NCBI RefSeq assembly: GCF_020099395.1
Contig: NZ_CP083590.1
Span: 3,596,001 to 3,660,000, forward strand
Length of the DNA stretch: 64,000 nt
DNA from: Streptomyces mobaraensis
Lineage (GTDB): Bacteria > Actinomycetota > Actinomycetes > Streptomycetales > Streptomycetaceae
Reading direction: 5' to 3'
Shown here: piece by piece, positions 15,465-24,067 of the stretch
Numbering within the stretch: the first letter of the stretch is position 1
Layout of the letters: each line of letters begins with the position of its first letter
Made by a program: the position numbers and the translations under genes
Notes under the pieces: generated by a model
Seen by the model: only the letters and a program-made list of their open reading frames with translations
What the model was told of the DNA's origin: nothing
Databases searched by the model: none

Positions 15465-17171
15465 ATGCACGGAAGAAACGCCGTACGTCGCGCATCGGCG
15501 ACCACGCTCGTCATCGCCTCCGCGGCGCTGGGACTGACGGTGCCGGCCGGTTCCGCCCTCGGGGCACCCGTTTCCGGCTGCGCGTCCGGCGTCTGGAAGG
15601 CCGAATTCTTCGCCGGCACCACGTTCTCGGGCAAGCCCAAGAAGACCGCCTGCGACGACGCGATAGCCGAGAATTACGGCAACGGCGCCCCGGCGGGCCT
15701 GCCGCGCGACAACTTCGGTATGCGCTGGACGACCACCCGTGACTTCGGCTCCGGGGGCCCTTTCACCCTCGCCACCGAAGTTCAGGGCGGTGTCCGCGTC
15801 TTCGTGGACAAAAACCGCGCGATCGATCTCTGGAAGAGCGCGAAGGGCACCCGGAAGAAATCCGTCCGGGTCACGGTCCCCCAGGGGAAGCACACCCTCC
15901 GCGTCGAGTACGCGAATGTCACGGGCCCGGCCGCCGTGAAATTCGCCTATACGCCGGTCACCGGCAAGGCCGACGACAAGGTCAAGCCCCTGGCCCCGGC
16001 CGGGGCGCGGGCCGCCTACGACGCCGCGTCCAGCAAGGCGACCGTGACCTGGACCAGGAACAGCGAACTCGACCTGGCCGGTTACCAGGTCCACCGCCGC
16101 ACCCTCCCGGCCGCCGGCAAGCCCGGGCCGTGGCAGGCCGTCAGCGGCGGCAAGCCGGTGACCGGCACGTCCTTCACCGACCGACCGGCGAAGGACGGCA
16201 GCGCCTACGCCTACGCCGTCACCGCCGTCGACAAGGCCGGCAACGCGTCCGCCCGGTCCGCCGAGGCACGCGTCAGCACGCCCAAGCCCGTCCCGCCCGC
16301 CCCCGTCGCACCGGCCGCCCCGCGCGGGCTCAAGGTGACCTCGTCCAACGGCCGGCAGGCCGAACTCTCCTGGACGAAGAACACCGAGCCGGAGGTCCGC
16401 GGGTACCAGGTCTGGCGCCGCGCCGCCGGCCACGACTGGGAGCTCACCGCCACCACCGCCGAGACCTCGGCCATCGACACCCCCAAGGACGACGGCACCG
16501 CGTACGAATACGCCGTCGTGGCAGTCGCGGAGAAGACGGCATCGGAGCGCTCCGCACCCGTCTCCTTCACCCCTGAGATCCGCCGTCCCGGCGAGCCCGG
16601 AATCCCGACCGGTCTCAAGGTGACGGGCATCGACGGCCGGCGCGCCAAACTGTCCTGGGACAAGAGCCCCTACGAGGACCACGTGATCGCCTACCGCATT
16701 TGGCGCCGTGACTCCCAGCACGACTGGAAGGCCATCGGAAAGAGCGGCAGCAGCGTGCTCTCGTACACCGACGACCCCGCGGTCGACGGCACCACGTACG
16801 AGTACGCCCTCAGCGCGGTGGCCGTCAACGAACGCGAAGGAAAGCGCTCCGCGCAGACCGTCCGCTTCACCCCCGAATTCCGCGGCGCACCCCAGCCCCC
16901 GTTCGGTCTGGAAGCCCAGGACACCCCGCAGGGCGTGAAGCTGTACTGGCGCTCCCTCGACAACGCCCCGTCCTTCCACATCTACGTCCAGAAGGAGCAC
17001 GAAGGCCCCGCCTTCACCTTCGTCGGCGCCTTCCGGAACCCCGGCGACGGCCGCCTGGAATTCCTGGACACGAACGCCCGCCGCGACCGCCTGACCTACT
17101 ACGTGGTCGCCGTGTCCAAGGACGGCGTGGAATCCGGCCGCAGCAACCTGGCACGCGTGGAGAAGCGCTAG
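15465..17171 (+). CDS. Secreted PA14-like plus fibronectin type III protein
   Basis: 568 residues from ATG at 15465 (AGGA 10 nt upstream; a TTG two codons earlier is possible). A Sec signal peptide ends near residue 34 (VPAGSALGAP). Residues ~38-160 look like a PA14-type beta-barrel (CASGVWKAEFFAGTTFSG...DNFGMRWTTTRDFGSGGPFTL...FVDKNRAIDLWK). Three fibronectin type III domains follow (about 175-280, 285-380 and 385-480), then a fourth degenerate one. Each has the W...GYQVWRR...Y.Y.V.AV pattern. PA14 and Fn3 together usually mean extracellular carbohydrate binding. No catalytic domain is present, so it is probably a binding or adhesion protein. It ends at a hairpin terminator before tRNA-Ser. 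Confidence 0.85.
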   Translation: MHGRNAVRRASATTLVIASAALGLTVPAGSALGAPVSGCASGVWKAEFFAGTTFSGKPKKTACDDAIAENYGNGAPAGLPRDNFGMRWTTTRDFGSGGPFTLATEVQGGVRVFVDKNRAIDLWKSAKGTRKKSVRVTVPQGKHTLRVEYANVTGPAAVKFAYTPVTGKADDKVKPLAPAGARAAYDAASSKATVTWTRNSELDLAGYQVHRRTLPAAGKPGPWQAVSGGKPVTGTSFTDRPAKDGSAYAYAVTAVDKAGNASARSAEARVSTPKPVPPAPVAPAAPRGLKVTSSNGRQAELSWTKNTEPEVRGYQVWRRAAGHDWELTATTAETSAIDTPKDDGTAYEYAVVAVAEKTASERSAPVSFTPEIRRPGEPGIPTGLKVTGIDGRRAKLSWDKSPYEDHVIAYRIWRRDSQHDWKAIGKSGSSVLSYTDDPAVDGTTYEYALSAVAVNEREGKRSAQTVRFTPEFRGAPQPPFGLEAQDTPQGVKLYWRSLDNAPSFHIYVQKEHEGPAFTFVGAFRNPGDGRLEFLDTNARRDRLTYYVVAVSKDGVESGRSNLARVEKR

Positions 17172-17181
17172 GAACGCACGA

Positions 17182-17210
17182 GGGGTGCCGCCCTGAGGTC
17201 GGCACCCCTT
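17182..17210 (+). terminator. Intrinsic terminator after the Fn3 gene
   Basis: AGGGGTGCCG (17182-17191) pairs with CGGCACCCCT (17201-17210), a perfect 10-bp stem with a 9-nt loop, ending in TTCCC. Confidence 0.75.
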
Positions 17211-17238
17211 CCCGCCAGCGCATGATGGCCGGCCTCGG

Positions 17239-17325
17239 CGGAGGCTGAGGGATTTGAACCCTCGGTGACATCGCTGCCACGACGGTTTTCAAGACCGTTC
17301 CCTTAGGCCGCTCGGGCAAGCCTCC
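17239..17325 (-). tRNA. tRNA-Ser(TGA)
   Basis: Class II tRNA of 87 nt read leftward. The acceptor stem GGAGGCT pairs with AGCCTCC and is followed by discriminator G. The anticodon loop CTTGAAA gives anticodon TGA. The T-loop segment GGGTTCAAATCCC is canonical, and a long variable arm is present as expected for serine. CCA is not encoded. Seryl-tRNA synthetase lies 23 kb to the right. No integrase or duplicated 3' end was seen around it. Confidence 0.95.
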
Positions 17326-17431
17326 CCGCGCCGGGCTGTCCGCCGCGGCGCGGGGGACAGCCTACCGGGTGCGGGTTGGGGCGGGGAGACCTGCCGGGGG
17401 CGGTGAGGACGAGGGGAGCGGTGGAGCGGGG

Positions 17432-18952
17432 CTACTTGTCGCCGGTGCGTTCGCCCAGGACGATGTCCGTCGTCGTCTGCTTGCCGTTGCGCACGTAGGT
17501 GATCGGGACCTTGGTGCCGGGCTTGTGGGTCCAGATCTCACTGATCAGGGTGGGGCCGCTGTCGATCTTGGTGTCGCCGAGCTTGACGATCACGTCGCCC
17601 GGCTTGAGGCCGGCCTTGTCCGCCGGGCCGCCGGGGGTCACCGCCGCGGACCCGTCGGTGCCGTTGTCGGCGACGCGGGCGCCGGTGCCGCCGTCCTTCA
17701 TGTTCACCGTGGCCCCGATGACGGGGTAGACCGGCTTACCGGTCTTGATCAGCTGCTCGGCGACGTTCTTGGCCTGGTTGATGGGGATGGCGAAGCCCAG
17801 CCCGATGCTGCCGGACTGGCCCTGGGCGCCGGGGAAGCCGCCGCCGTTGTTCGCGGACTGGATGGCCGAGTTGATGCCGATGACCGCGCCCTGCGCGTTG
17901 AGCAGCGGGCCGCCCGAGTTGCCCGGGTTGATCGAGGCGTCGGTCTGCAGGGCGCTCATGTAGGAGGCGTTGCCGCTGCCGCCGCCGTCGCTGGACGCCA
18001 CGGGACGGTTCTTGGCGCTGACGATGCCCGTGGTGACGGTGCCGGAGAGGCCGAACGGCGCGCCGATCGCGACCGTCGCGTCGCCCACGGCCGTCTTGTC
18101 CGAGTCGCCCAGCGGCAACGGGCTGAGCTTCGCCCCGGAGGGGTTCTTCAGCTTGATGACCGCGACGTCGTAGCCCTGGGCGCGGCCGATGACCTCCGCG
18201 TCGTACTGCTTGCCGTTGGAGAACGTCACGGAGAGCCGGCCGCCGTCGGCCGCCGAGGCCACGACGTGGTTGTTGGTGAGGATGTGGCCCTCGGTGTCGT
18301 AGACGAAGCCGGTGCCGGTGCCGCCCTCGCCGCCGCTGCTCTGCGCCTCGATCGTCACGACGTTCGGCAACGCCTTTGCGGCGATGTCCGCGACGGAACC
18401 GGGCGTCCGGCTGGCGGTCTTCGGGTCGCCGGGGGCCGAGACGGTCGTGGACGAGGTGTCGCTCCGGTTCGCCGCCCAGTAGCCGATGCCGCCGCCGGCC
18501 GCGCCGGCGACCAGGGCCGCCACCAGGACCGCCGCCGCGAGACCGCCCCCGCGCCGGCGCCGCGGCGGTTCGGGCGCGCCCCAGGGGGCGGCCGGCGGGA
18601 CGAGCGGGCCGCCGTGCCCGGTGCCGTCCTGCGGCGTCGCGCCGTACGCGGCCGGGGCGCCCGCCGCGTTGAACCAGGCGCCCTGGTCCGCGGGCGGCGG
18701 AGGCGTTCCGGGGGCGGGGGGAGCGTGCGGCGGGACGGCCGGGAACCGCTCGGTGCGTCCGTCCCCGCCCTCCGTCGCGGCGGGGCCGGCCGCCGGTGCC
18801 GCAGGCGGTGTCGCCCCCTTCGCCGCCTCCGGAGCCTTCGCCGGTTCCGGGGCCCTCGCCGCCTCCGGAGCGTTCGCCTCCTCCGGAGCCGGAGATCCCG
18901 ACTGCGAACCACCCGCGGAAGGAACGGCGGCGCCCTCGTTCTCGGTGCTCAC
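17432..18952 (-). CDS. HtrA/DegP-type membrane-anchored serine protease with PDZ
   Basis: 506 residues. GTG at 18952 follows GAGGAGACCACC. Residues 1-133 are a cytoplasmic Pro/Ala/Glu-rich tail ending in RRRR; residues ~137-159 are one membrane helix; the rest faces outside. The trypsin-like domain (about 185-390) has the full triad: H229 (TNNHVV), D262 (YDVAVIKL) and S346 (GNSGGP). A PDZ domain follows (about 405-495, GGPADKAGLKPGDVIVKLGD). This is the usual actinobacterial HtrA layout for degrading misfolded exported proteins. A long upstream in-frame extension exists but lacks a ribosome binding site. No sensor kinase gene is adjacent. All catalytic residues are present, so it should be active. 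Confidence 0.93.
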   Translation of the reverse strand: MSTENEGAAVPSAGGSQSGSPAPEEANAPEAARAPEPAKAPEAAKGATPPAAPAAGPAATEGGDGRTERFPAVPPHAPPAPGTPPPPADQGAWFNAAGAPAAYGATPQDGTGHGGPLVPPAAPWGAPEPPRRRRGGGLAAAVLVAALVAGAAGGGIGYWAANRSDTSSTTVSAPGDPKTASRTPGSVADIAAKALPNVVTIEAQSSGGEGGTGTGFVYDTEGHILTNNHVVASAADGGRLSVTFSNGKQYDAEVIGRAQGYDVAVIKLKNPSGAKLSPLPLGDSDKTAVGDATVAIGAPFGLSGTVTTGIVSAKNRPVASSDGGGSGNASYMSALQTDASINPGNSGGPLLNAQGAVIGINSAIQSANNGGGFPGAQGQSGSIGLGFAIPINQAKNVAEQLIKTGKPVYPVIGATVNMKDGGTGARVADNGTDGSAAVTPGGPADKAGLKPGDVIVKLGDTKIDSGPTLISEIWTHKPGTKVPITYVRNGKQTTTDIVLGERTGDK

Positions 18953-19274
18953 GGTGGTCTCCTCATCACGTACGTCGGTTCGTTCACGGCCGGAGCCGCT
19001 GCGGGACGGGCGGGGCCACGCCGGAACACCTACCCCCGCCAGCCTTTCCCATCGCCCGTCAGGCCGCCGTAAGCGGACCCTGTGCGCCTCCGCGCCGCGC
19101 GGACCGGGGGCCGGGTGGCACCGGTGGCGTACGGGACGGCGGTGACGGTCCGCCGGAGCGGCCGGGTGATCGGGTGGCCGGGTGGCCTGGCTGCGGACCG
19201 GACGGCACGGCGAGCGGGCCGACCGGGCACGAGCGCCCATGCGCGATTGTGCCAGGCAGTGGCACCATAACGCG
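18953..19274. other. Divergent intergenic region
   Basis: 322 bases between the HtrA gene and the phosphodiesterase gene. No gene is supported and no convincing -35/-10 pair was found for either. The ORFs on both strands are composition artefacts. Confidence 0.4.
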
Positions 19275-20123
19275 GTGACCACTGCGCACCCGGCCCCCGC
19301 GTCCCGCCCCGGGAGCCGCCCGCCGGCCGTCATCGCCCACCGCGGCGCGTCCGAGGACGCGCCGGAGCACACCCTCGCCGCGTACCGGAAGGCGATCGAG
19401 GACGGCGCGGACGCGCTGGAGTGCGATGTGCGGCTGACGGCGGACGGGCACCTCGTCTGCGTCCACGACCGGCGGGTCAACCGCACGTCCAACGGGCGCG
19501 GCGCCGTCTCGTCCCTGGAGCTGGCCGATCTGGCGGCGCTCGACTTCGGGTCGTGGAAGGGGCGCGCGACGGACGCGGAGGCCCCCGACACCGAGACGAC
19601 GGGCCCCGGCGACCCGGCCGACACCGCCGTCCTCACCCTGGAGCGGCTCCTCGAACTCGTCGTCGACGCCGACCGCCGCGTCGAGCTCGCCATCGAGACC
19701 AAGCACCCGACGCGCTGGGCCGGCCTGGTCGAGGCCCGGCTGCTCGCGCTGCTCGGCCGCTTCGGCCTCGACCGGCCGTCGCCCGACGAGCCCCCGGCCG
19801 TCCGCGTGATGAGCTTTTCCGCCCGCTCCCTGCACCGGATCCGGGCCGCGGCGCCCACGCTCCCCGCCGTCTACCTGATGCAGTTCCTCTCGCCGCGGCT
19901 GCGCGACGGCCGGCTGCCGCCCGGCGTGGGCATCGCCGGACCCAGCATCCGGATCGTGCGCTCCCACCCCGGCTACGTGGCACGGCTGCATCGCGCGGGG
20001 CACCAGGTGCACGTGTGGACGGTCAACGAGCCCGAGGACGTCGAACTGTGCCTGCGGCTGGGCGTCGACGCGGTGATCACCAACCGGCCGAAGGCGGTGC
20101 TCACCCAGGTGGGACGGCGCTGA
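19275..20123 (+). CDS. Glycerophosphodiester phosphodiesterase
   Basis: 282 residues from GTG at 19275; upstream in-frame codons exist but have no ribosome binding site, and this start has only a weak one. It hydrolyses glycerophosphodiesters to an alcohol and glycerol-3-phosphate. The GDPD signature is complete: VIAHRGASEDAPEHTLAAY (catalytic His-Arg), ALECDVRLTADGHLVCVHD (Glu-x-Asp metal ligands and second His), and the C-terminal VHVWTVNEPEDVELCLRLGVDAVITNRP. No signal peptide is seen, so it is probably cytoplasmic. It is monocistronic. An insertion of ~15 residues (DAEAPDTETTGPGDP) interrupts the barrel around residue 100. Assignment is firm; substrate head group unknown. Confidence 0.92.
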   Translation: MTTAHPAPASRPGSRPPAVIAHRGASEDAPEHTLAAYRKAIEDGADALECDVRLTADGHLVCVHDRRVNRTSNGRGAVSSLELADLAALDFGSWKGRATDAEAPDTETTGPGDPADTAVLTLERLLELVVDADRRVELAIETKHPTRWAGLVEARLLALLGRFGLDRPSPDEPPAVRVMSFSARSLHRIRAAAPTLPAVYLMQFLSPRLRDGRLPPGVGIAGPSIRIVRSHPGYVARLHRAGHQVHVWTVNEPEDVELCLRLGVDAVITNRPKAVLTQVGRR

Positions 20124-20316
20124 AACGCGCGCTTCCCGAACGCCGCACGCCGTCGGGCGCGTTCGCACGCCCCCGCGCTCATGACAGGGTGTGCCCCGGC
20201 GCGTTCGGTCCGTGTTCGGCCGGCCCGAGTGCCCCCATCGGACCCGGAGTGGCCGGTTTCCGGTCCAGGCCATTGGGGCATTCATCCCCTGACGTGGGGC
20301 AAAGGAGGTCTCGGGG

Positions 20317-20832
20317 GTGGCGTTGGTGGTGGCACAGGAGGTGCCCACGTCGTCGATCATGGCCGTACCCCATGGTCCCGCCGGTGTGGGCGAAGCGAGA
20401 CACCGCATGCGTGAGGACCTGCGAACGAGCGGGGTACCGGATCCGGTCATCGACGACGCCGTACTGATCCTTTCGGAGTTGCTCAGCAACGCGTACCGGC
20501 ACGGGCGCCCGCTGAGCCGGGAGCGCGGCCCGGCACGGGCCGACGGCAACGGCGGCGTCCTCGCCGCCTGGCGGGTGGACGAGCGCGGACGGCTCACCGT
20601 CGAGGTCACCGACGGTGGCGGCCCGACCCGGCCATTTCCGGCCACTCCCTCGGTCACGGCCCGCGGCGGCCGCGGGCTCAACATCATCAGCGCGCTGTCC
20701 CAGGAGTGGGGCGTCCGCGACACCTCGGGCGAGGTGACGGTATGGGCCGCGCTCTCCGCCCGCGCCGGTTTCGCTACGCGCGTCGACCTCGCGCCGGAGC
20801 TGGACTTCTCGGATCTGGACGGGCTGGTGTAG
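20317..20832 (+). CDS. RsbW-like ATP-binding protein (anti-sigma/regulatory kinase type)
   Basis: 171 residues. GTG at 20317 has a strong AAAGGAGG 8 nt upstream. It is a single HATPase_c domain of the kind used by anti-sigma factor kinases: N box ELLSNAYRHGRP, G1 box VTDGGGP, G2 box RGGRGLNIISALS. Streptomyces encode dozens of these; known examples bind or phosphorylate STAS anti-anti-sigma factors or hold sigma factors. No partner gene is adjacent, though an RsbU-like phosphatase gene lies 5 kb to the right. All ATP-binding boxes are intact. Confidence 0.85.
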   Translation: MALVVAQEVPTSSIMAVPHGPAGVGEARHRMREDLRTSGVPDPVIDDAVLILSELLSNAYRHGRPLSRERGPARADGNGGVLAAWRVDERGRLTVEVTDGGGPTRPFPATPSVTARGGRGLNIISALSQEWGVRDTSGEVTVWAALSARAGFATRVDLAPELDFSDLDGLV

Positions 20833-21055
20833 GCCGCCGCGCGATCGGACGCGATCCTTCCGGGGGTTGGGGGTGCGCCGACTGCTTCGCGGACGCGGGA
20901 CGCCTCGTGGAGGCGGGGGCGCCCGGCACCGCCCGGGCCCTGCCGCCGTCCGCCCGGCTCCGGACGGCAGGCGAGCGGAACCGGCCGACGACAGACGACC
21001 GGCCACGGACGGCGGACGACCGACCGCGAACGGCGGAAGGGCGGCCCGAGGACGG

Positions 21056-22024
21056 TCAGTTCAGCGTGACCTGACGGCTCGTCAGGCCGCTGCGTGCCCG
21101 GCGCTCCTCGCCGGACAGCGGCGACTCGTCGGCCAGCGCCTTGTTCAGCCGCTCCGCGAACGCGGCGGCCGGCTTCTCGACGTCCGCCGCGCCCACACCG
21201 GTCGGCAGGTCCCAGACGGGCACGGTCAGTCCGTGCGCGCGGAACGAGCCGACGAGGCGGGTGCCCTCGCCGAGCGACGACTCACCGGCCGCGTGCAGCC
21301 GCGCGAGCGCGTCCAGCAGCTTCTCCTCCGGGTGGGTCATCACCCAGCGCAGGTGGTTCTTCTCGGGGGTCTCGCACCAGTACGCGCCCTCGGCCCCGGT
21401 GAGCCGGACGGTCGGGATCGCGGCGGCGTTGGCCCGCTCCAGCGAGGCGGCCACCTCGCCGGTGGCGTTCTCGGCGTTCTCGACCCAGAACTCGAAACCG
21501 GTGTGCACCTCGGGCTCGAAGGGAGCCGAGAGGTCCAGCAGGTCCTGGAGCCGCGGCCCGTCGCCGCCGGTGCGGGAACCGCCGACGGGGGTGCCCGGCT
21601 CGGCGGCGAGGGCGCGCTGGAGGGTGTCCGCGAGGTCGCGGCTGAGGTCGCCGGTCGCGGTGTCGTTCTGCAGGCCGAGCAGGACGGCGCCGTTGTCACG
21701 GCGCAGGGCCGGCCAGGCCATGGGCAGCACGGTCGCCAGGGTCACCGAGGGCACGCCCTCCGGCAGCCCGTCCTTGAGGGTGAGCCGCACGGTGGCGGCG
21801 GGCACCAGCTCGCGCAGGGCGACCCAGTCGGCCTCGCCCGGCAGGCCCTCGAAGGGCCGCTGGACCAGCTCGGCCGAGGCGTGGGCGGCCTGCTGGCCGT
21901 GGCACGCCTTGTAGCGGCGGCCCGAGCCGCAGGGGCAGGGCTCGCGGGCACCGACGACGGGGATCGGCCCGTCGACGGCCCGCGGTGCGGCGGCCTTGGT
22001 CTGGGGGCGGCGCTTCTTGGCCAT
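21056..22024 (-). CDS. SEC-C motif protein (DUF5926 type)
   Basis: 322 residues. It begins with a basic stretch and a SEC-C zinc-binding motif (PCPCGSGRRYKACHG, residues ~30-44), the motif also found at the C-terminus of SecA. The rest (residues ~60-322) is a conserved domain of unknown function typical of actinobacteria (DUF5926). No membrane segments or signal peptide are seen. GGGAG lies 11 nt before the ATG. The zinc motif suggests nucleic-acid or protein contacts, but no activity can be deduced. Confidence 0.82.
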   Translation of the reverse strand: MAKKRRPQTKAAAPRAVDGPIPVVGAREPCPCGSGRRYKACHGQQAAHASAELVQRPFEGLPGEADWVALRELVPAATVRLTLKDGLPEGVPSVTLATVLPMAWPALRRDNGAVLLGLQNDTATGDLSRDLADTLQRALAAEPGTPVGGSRTGGDGPRLQDLLDLSAPFEPEVHTGFEFWVENAENATGEVAASLERANAAAIPTVRLTGAEGAYWCETPEKNHLRWVMTHPEEKLLDALARLHAAGESSLGEGTRLVGSFRAHGLTVPVWDLPTGVGAADVEKPAAAFAERLNKALADESPLSGEERRARSGLTSRQVTLN

Positions 22025-22258
22025 GGCGTGCGTGTCTCCCGATCGATGCTTCCGACTCCGGGCCTCGGGGTTCCGGCGCCGCGGCGCTCCGTCTCCGGAT
22101 GCCCGACGTCCGGATCTCCGGTACCGGATCTCCTGTCGCCGGACTCCCGGCGTCCGGCCGTCCGCTCCGGACGTCCGCCCGCCGGCCCGCCGGCTGCCGG
22201 CCGGATGCTCCGGCCCGTACGGGCGCGAGCCTAGCGCCCGCTCGCACGCGGGGTGGGA

Positions 22259-22385
22259 GGCCCCGGCCCCGCCCTTTCACCGTTTCTTGCGGGGGCGAGC
22301 CCCCGCACCCCCGAAACCGCGCTCCGCGCGGTTGTCCTCAAACGCCGGACGGGCTGGTTTTCCAGCCCGTCCGGCGTTTGAGGAC
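22259..22385. repeat. Interspersed repeat copy A with 24-bp perfect hairpin
   Basis: The first module (22259-22330) contains GCCCTTTCACCGTTTCTTGC and a GGGGGCGAGCCCCC hairpin. The second is a perfect inverted repeat with 24-bp arms, 22334-22357 and 22362-22385, loop TTTT, built on TCAAACGCCGGACGGGCTGG. Related copies lie at 30121-30225, 42729-42806 and 49809-49945. Copy A is the most complete one in the window. Confidence 0.8.
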
Positions 22386-22642
22386 CTCGCGGCGAAGCCG
22401 CGATGCCGGGGGTCCGGGGCCCCCTTCCGGCTCGCCGTCCGCATCCGGGGCGGGGGCCGGCGCCCCGAGGGGGCGGCCGTCGCGGAGGCCCGTGGTCCAG
22501 TCGGGGGCCGGGGCCCCTGGACCCTTGCTTCGCGGCTCGGCGGAGGCATCGGTTCCGGGGCGCGGAGGGCGTCACTCGCGTGACTCCTGTCACAACTCCC
22601 GCTGTCAGCCCGGAAATCGGCGTCCGGAAATCCACGATCGAA

Positions 22643-22730
22643 TTTGCGAACCGCCGATCTCTTGTTACCGTTCTAGGAGCCCGGTCGCTGGTGCATCCCC
22701 CGTCGCCAGCGATCGGGCGCTTCCATGCCC
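22643..22730 (+). ncRNA. Candidate small RNA: orphan promoter followed by a hairpin
   Basis: TTTGCG (22643-22648) and TACCGT (22666-22671) are separated by 17 bp, a good housekeeping promoter. The predicted start near 22678 is followed at once by a 13-bp hairpin: GCCCGGTCGCTGG (22680-22692) against CCAGCGATCGGGC, one mismatch, with a C-rich loop containing CATCCCCCGTC. No rightward gene follows for almost 3 kb, so this is not an obvious mRNA leader. The loop is reminiscent of the actinobacterial 6C RNA, but only five C and one hairpin are present. The 3' end is a guess. Confidence 0.4.
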
Positions 22731-22942
22731 GGATGCCGGCGGAACCCGCCGCGGATCACCGGGCGTCTCCGGGAGCGGGCCCTGCGGGAATCCCCCGGGC
22801 CGCCCCGCCGCCCCTCTTCGAAGCCCGCAGGCCGAGGCCACGACGTTTCTCCTGTCCGGCGGCGACGGCCGCCACGAGGCGGCCCGGCGGCGGCGCGGAA
22901 CGCCGGCCCCTCGCCGGAGCTGGGCGTTCCGCGCGGGCCGCG

Positions 22943-23647
22943 CTAATCCTCCGCGCTCTCCGGCGAGTTGCTGCCGGAGCGGAGGAGCAGCTTCCCTTCG
23001 GCCGAGGCGATCTCCGCGACCGCCGCATACGCGCCATGTCCGGGCACGGTCCGCCGCCGGGGGGTCTCACAGGTGTCCGGGGCGTCCGTCGCGGGCATCG
23101 GGCAGCGCACCTGGAGCGAGCCGCCGTCCGGCGCCATCAAGGTCAACACGCCGGTGACCGGAGCGTCGGTGCCGTTCCGGTAGTACGTCCGCGCCCAGGT
23201 CTCCGCGCCCTCGGTCAGCACACAGGTCTGGGCCTCCAGGCCCTCGGGCGAGTCGAGTTCGGGGCCGCAGCGGGTCACGGCGGGCGGCTCGGCCGGGCCC
23301 GCGGGCGGCGCGGCGGCGGGCCACGCGCCCCGTTCCGCGCCGGGGCCGCCACCGGCGCCCGTCCCCTTGCGCGCGCCGTCCGTCAGGGCACCGGCCGCCG
23401 CGACCGCGTCACCGGCCGTGTCCCCGAGGTCCCCCAGGGCCCCGGCTCCCTTCGCACCGGCCGGACGGACACCCACCGGTTTCCGGTCCGGTCCGGCCTT
23501 CGACCGGCCGGCCGGGGCCGCGGGGCCCGCCGTCGCCGCCGCGAGCGGCAGGACGACGGCGAGCGCCACCGCGGCCGCGAGCGCGACCATCCGGAGATTC
23601 GCTGCACGTTGCTGGGACACGCCGGGCACACCGGACGCACGCTCCAT
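22943..23647 (-). CDS. Conserved single-pass membrane protein, unknown function
   Basis: 234 residues from ATG at 23647 (AGGTGG about 6 nt upstream). A membrane helix (about residues 20-42, MVALAAAVALAVVLPLAAATAG) follows a short basic tail, so most of the chain is outside. Residues ~45-120 are low-complexity (Gly/Ala/Pro). Residues ~125-225 form a compact domain with four cysteines (TRCGPELDSPEGLEAQTCVLTEGAETWARTYYRNGT...VRCPMPATDAPDTCETP). The pattern looks like an immunoglobulin-like or carbohydrate-exposed beta domain with two disulfides, but I do not recognise a named family. Confidence 0.7.
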   Translation of the reverse strand: MERASGVPGVSQQRAANLRMVALAAAVALAVVLPLAAATAGPAAPAGRSKAGPDRKPVGVRPAGAKGAGALGDLGDTAGDAVAAAGALTDGARKGTGAGGGPGAERGAWPAAAPPAGPAEPPAVTRCGPELDSPEGLEAQTCVLTEGAETWARTYYRNGTDAPVTGVLTLMAPDGGSLQVRCPMPATDAPDTCETPRRRTVPGHGAYAAVAEIASAEGKLLLRSGSNSPESAED

Positions 23648-23993
23648 GGGACCACCTGCGACTCGCCGCGGACACTGGACGCGGGGCGGTCGGAACGCGC
23701 CCCGCCGGACCGGCGCGGCCGATTGGGGCGTCCGGTCGGAACCCGCCGGCGACGACCGGCGTTCGACCGGCACCGCTTCCGACGCAGGCCCGGTCCCCGA
23801 ACATAGCGGCCCCCACCCCCGGCACCCCGCCGTTCACCACCCGAATCCCGCAGTTCTCGGCGCGGCTTGCACCCGTACGAGTGAGAGCGCGTGCGTCTCC
23901 CGTCCGTACGCGCTCCACGGGCGAGCCGCGCCCGAGCGATGCGTTCCGGGGTTCCGGGGCCGTGGCACCCGGTCTTCCGGCGGCGGCCGTCCA

Positions 23994-24066
23994 ATGCGGC
24001 CGTCGAGTAAGGCCGTTCATTACGGCCGGTCCGCGCGGCCGGTCCGTGCGGCCGTTCGTGCGGCCG
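23994..24066. repeat. Short GCGGCCG repeats
   Basis: About six imperfect 11-15-bp units of GCGGCCGGTCCGT / GGCCGTTCATTAC lie just past the 3' end of the primase-like gene. They may arise by slippage. Confidence 0.5.
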
Positions 24067-24067
24067 G

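Larger units (their letters stand above)
22025..22942. other. 918-bp region without a protein gene
   Basis: Contains TCCGGA-rich low-complexity sequence (about 22055-22200), a copy of the interspersed hairpin repeat (22259-22385), further GC-rich dyads (22400-22560), and a candidate promoter plus structured RNA at 22643-22730. Open frames crossing the region have Arg/Pro/Gly-rich products and no ribosome binding sites. Confidence 0.6.

Noticed and set aside
17239..17325. Integration site with a mobile element at tRNA-Ser
   Set aside because: No integrase, excisionase or duplicated tRNA 3' end on either side.
22400..22600. Protein gene in the GC-rich region after repeat copy A
   Set aside because: Frames on both strands are equally long and Arg/Gly/Pro-rich, with no start signal.
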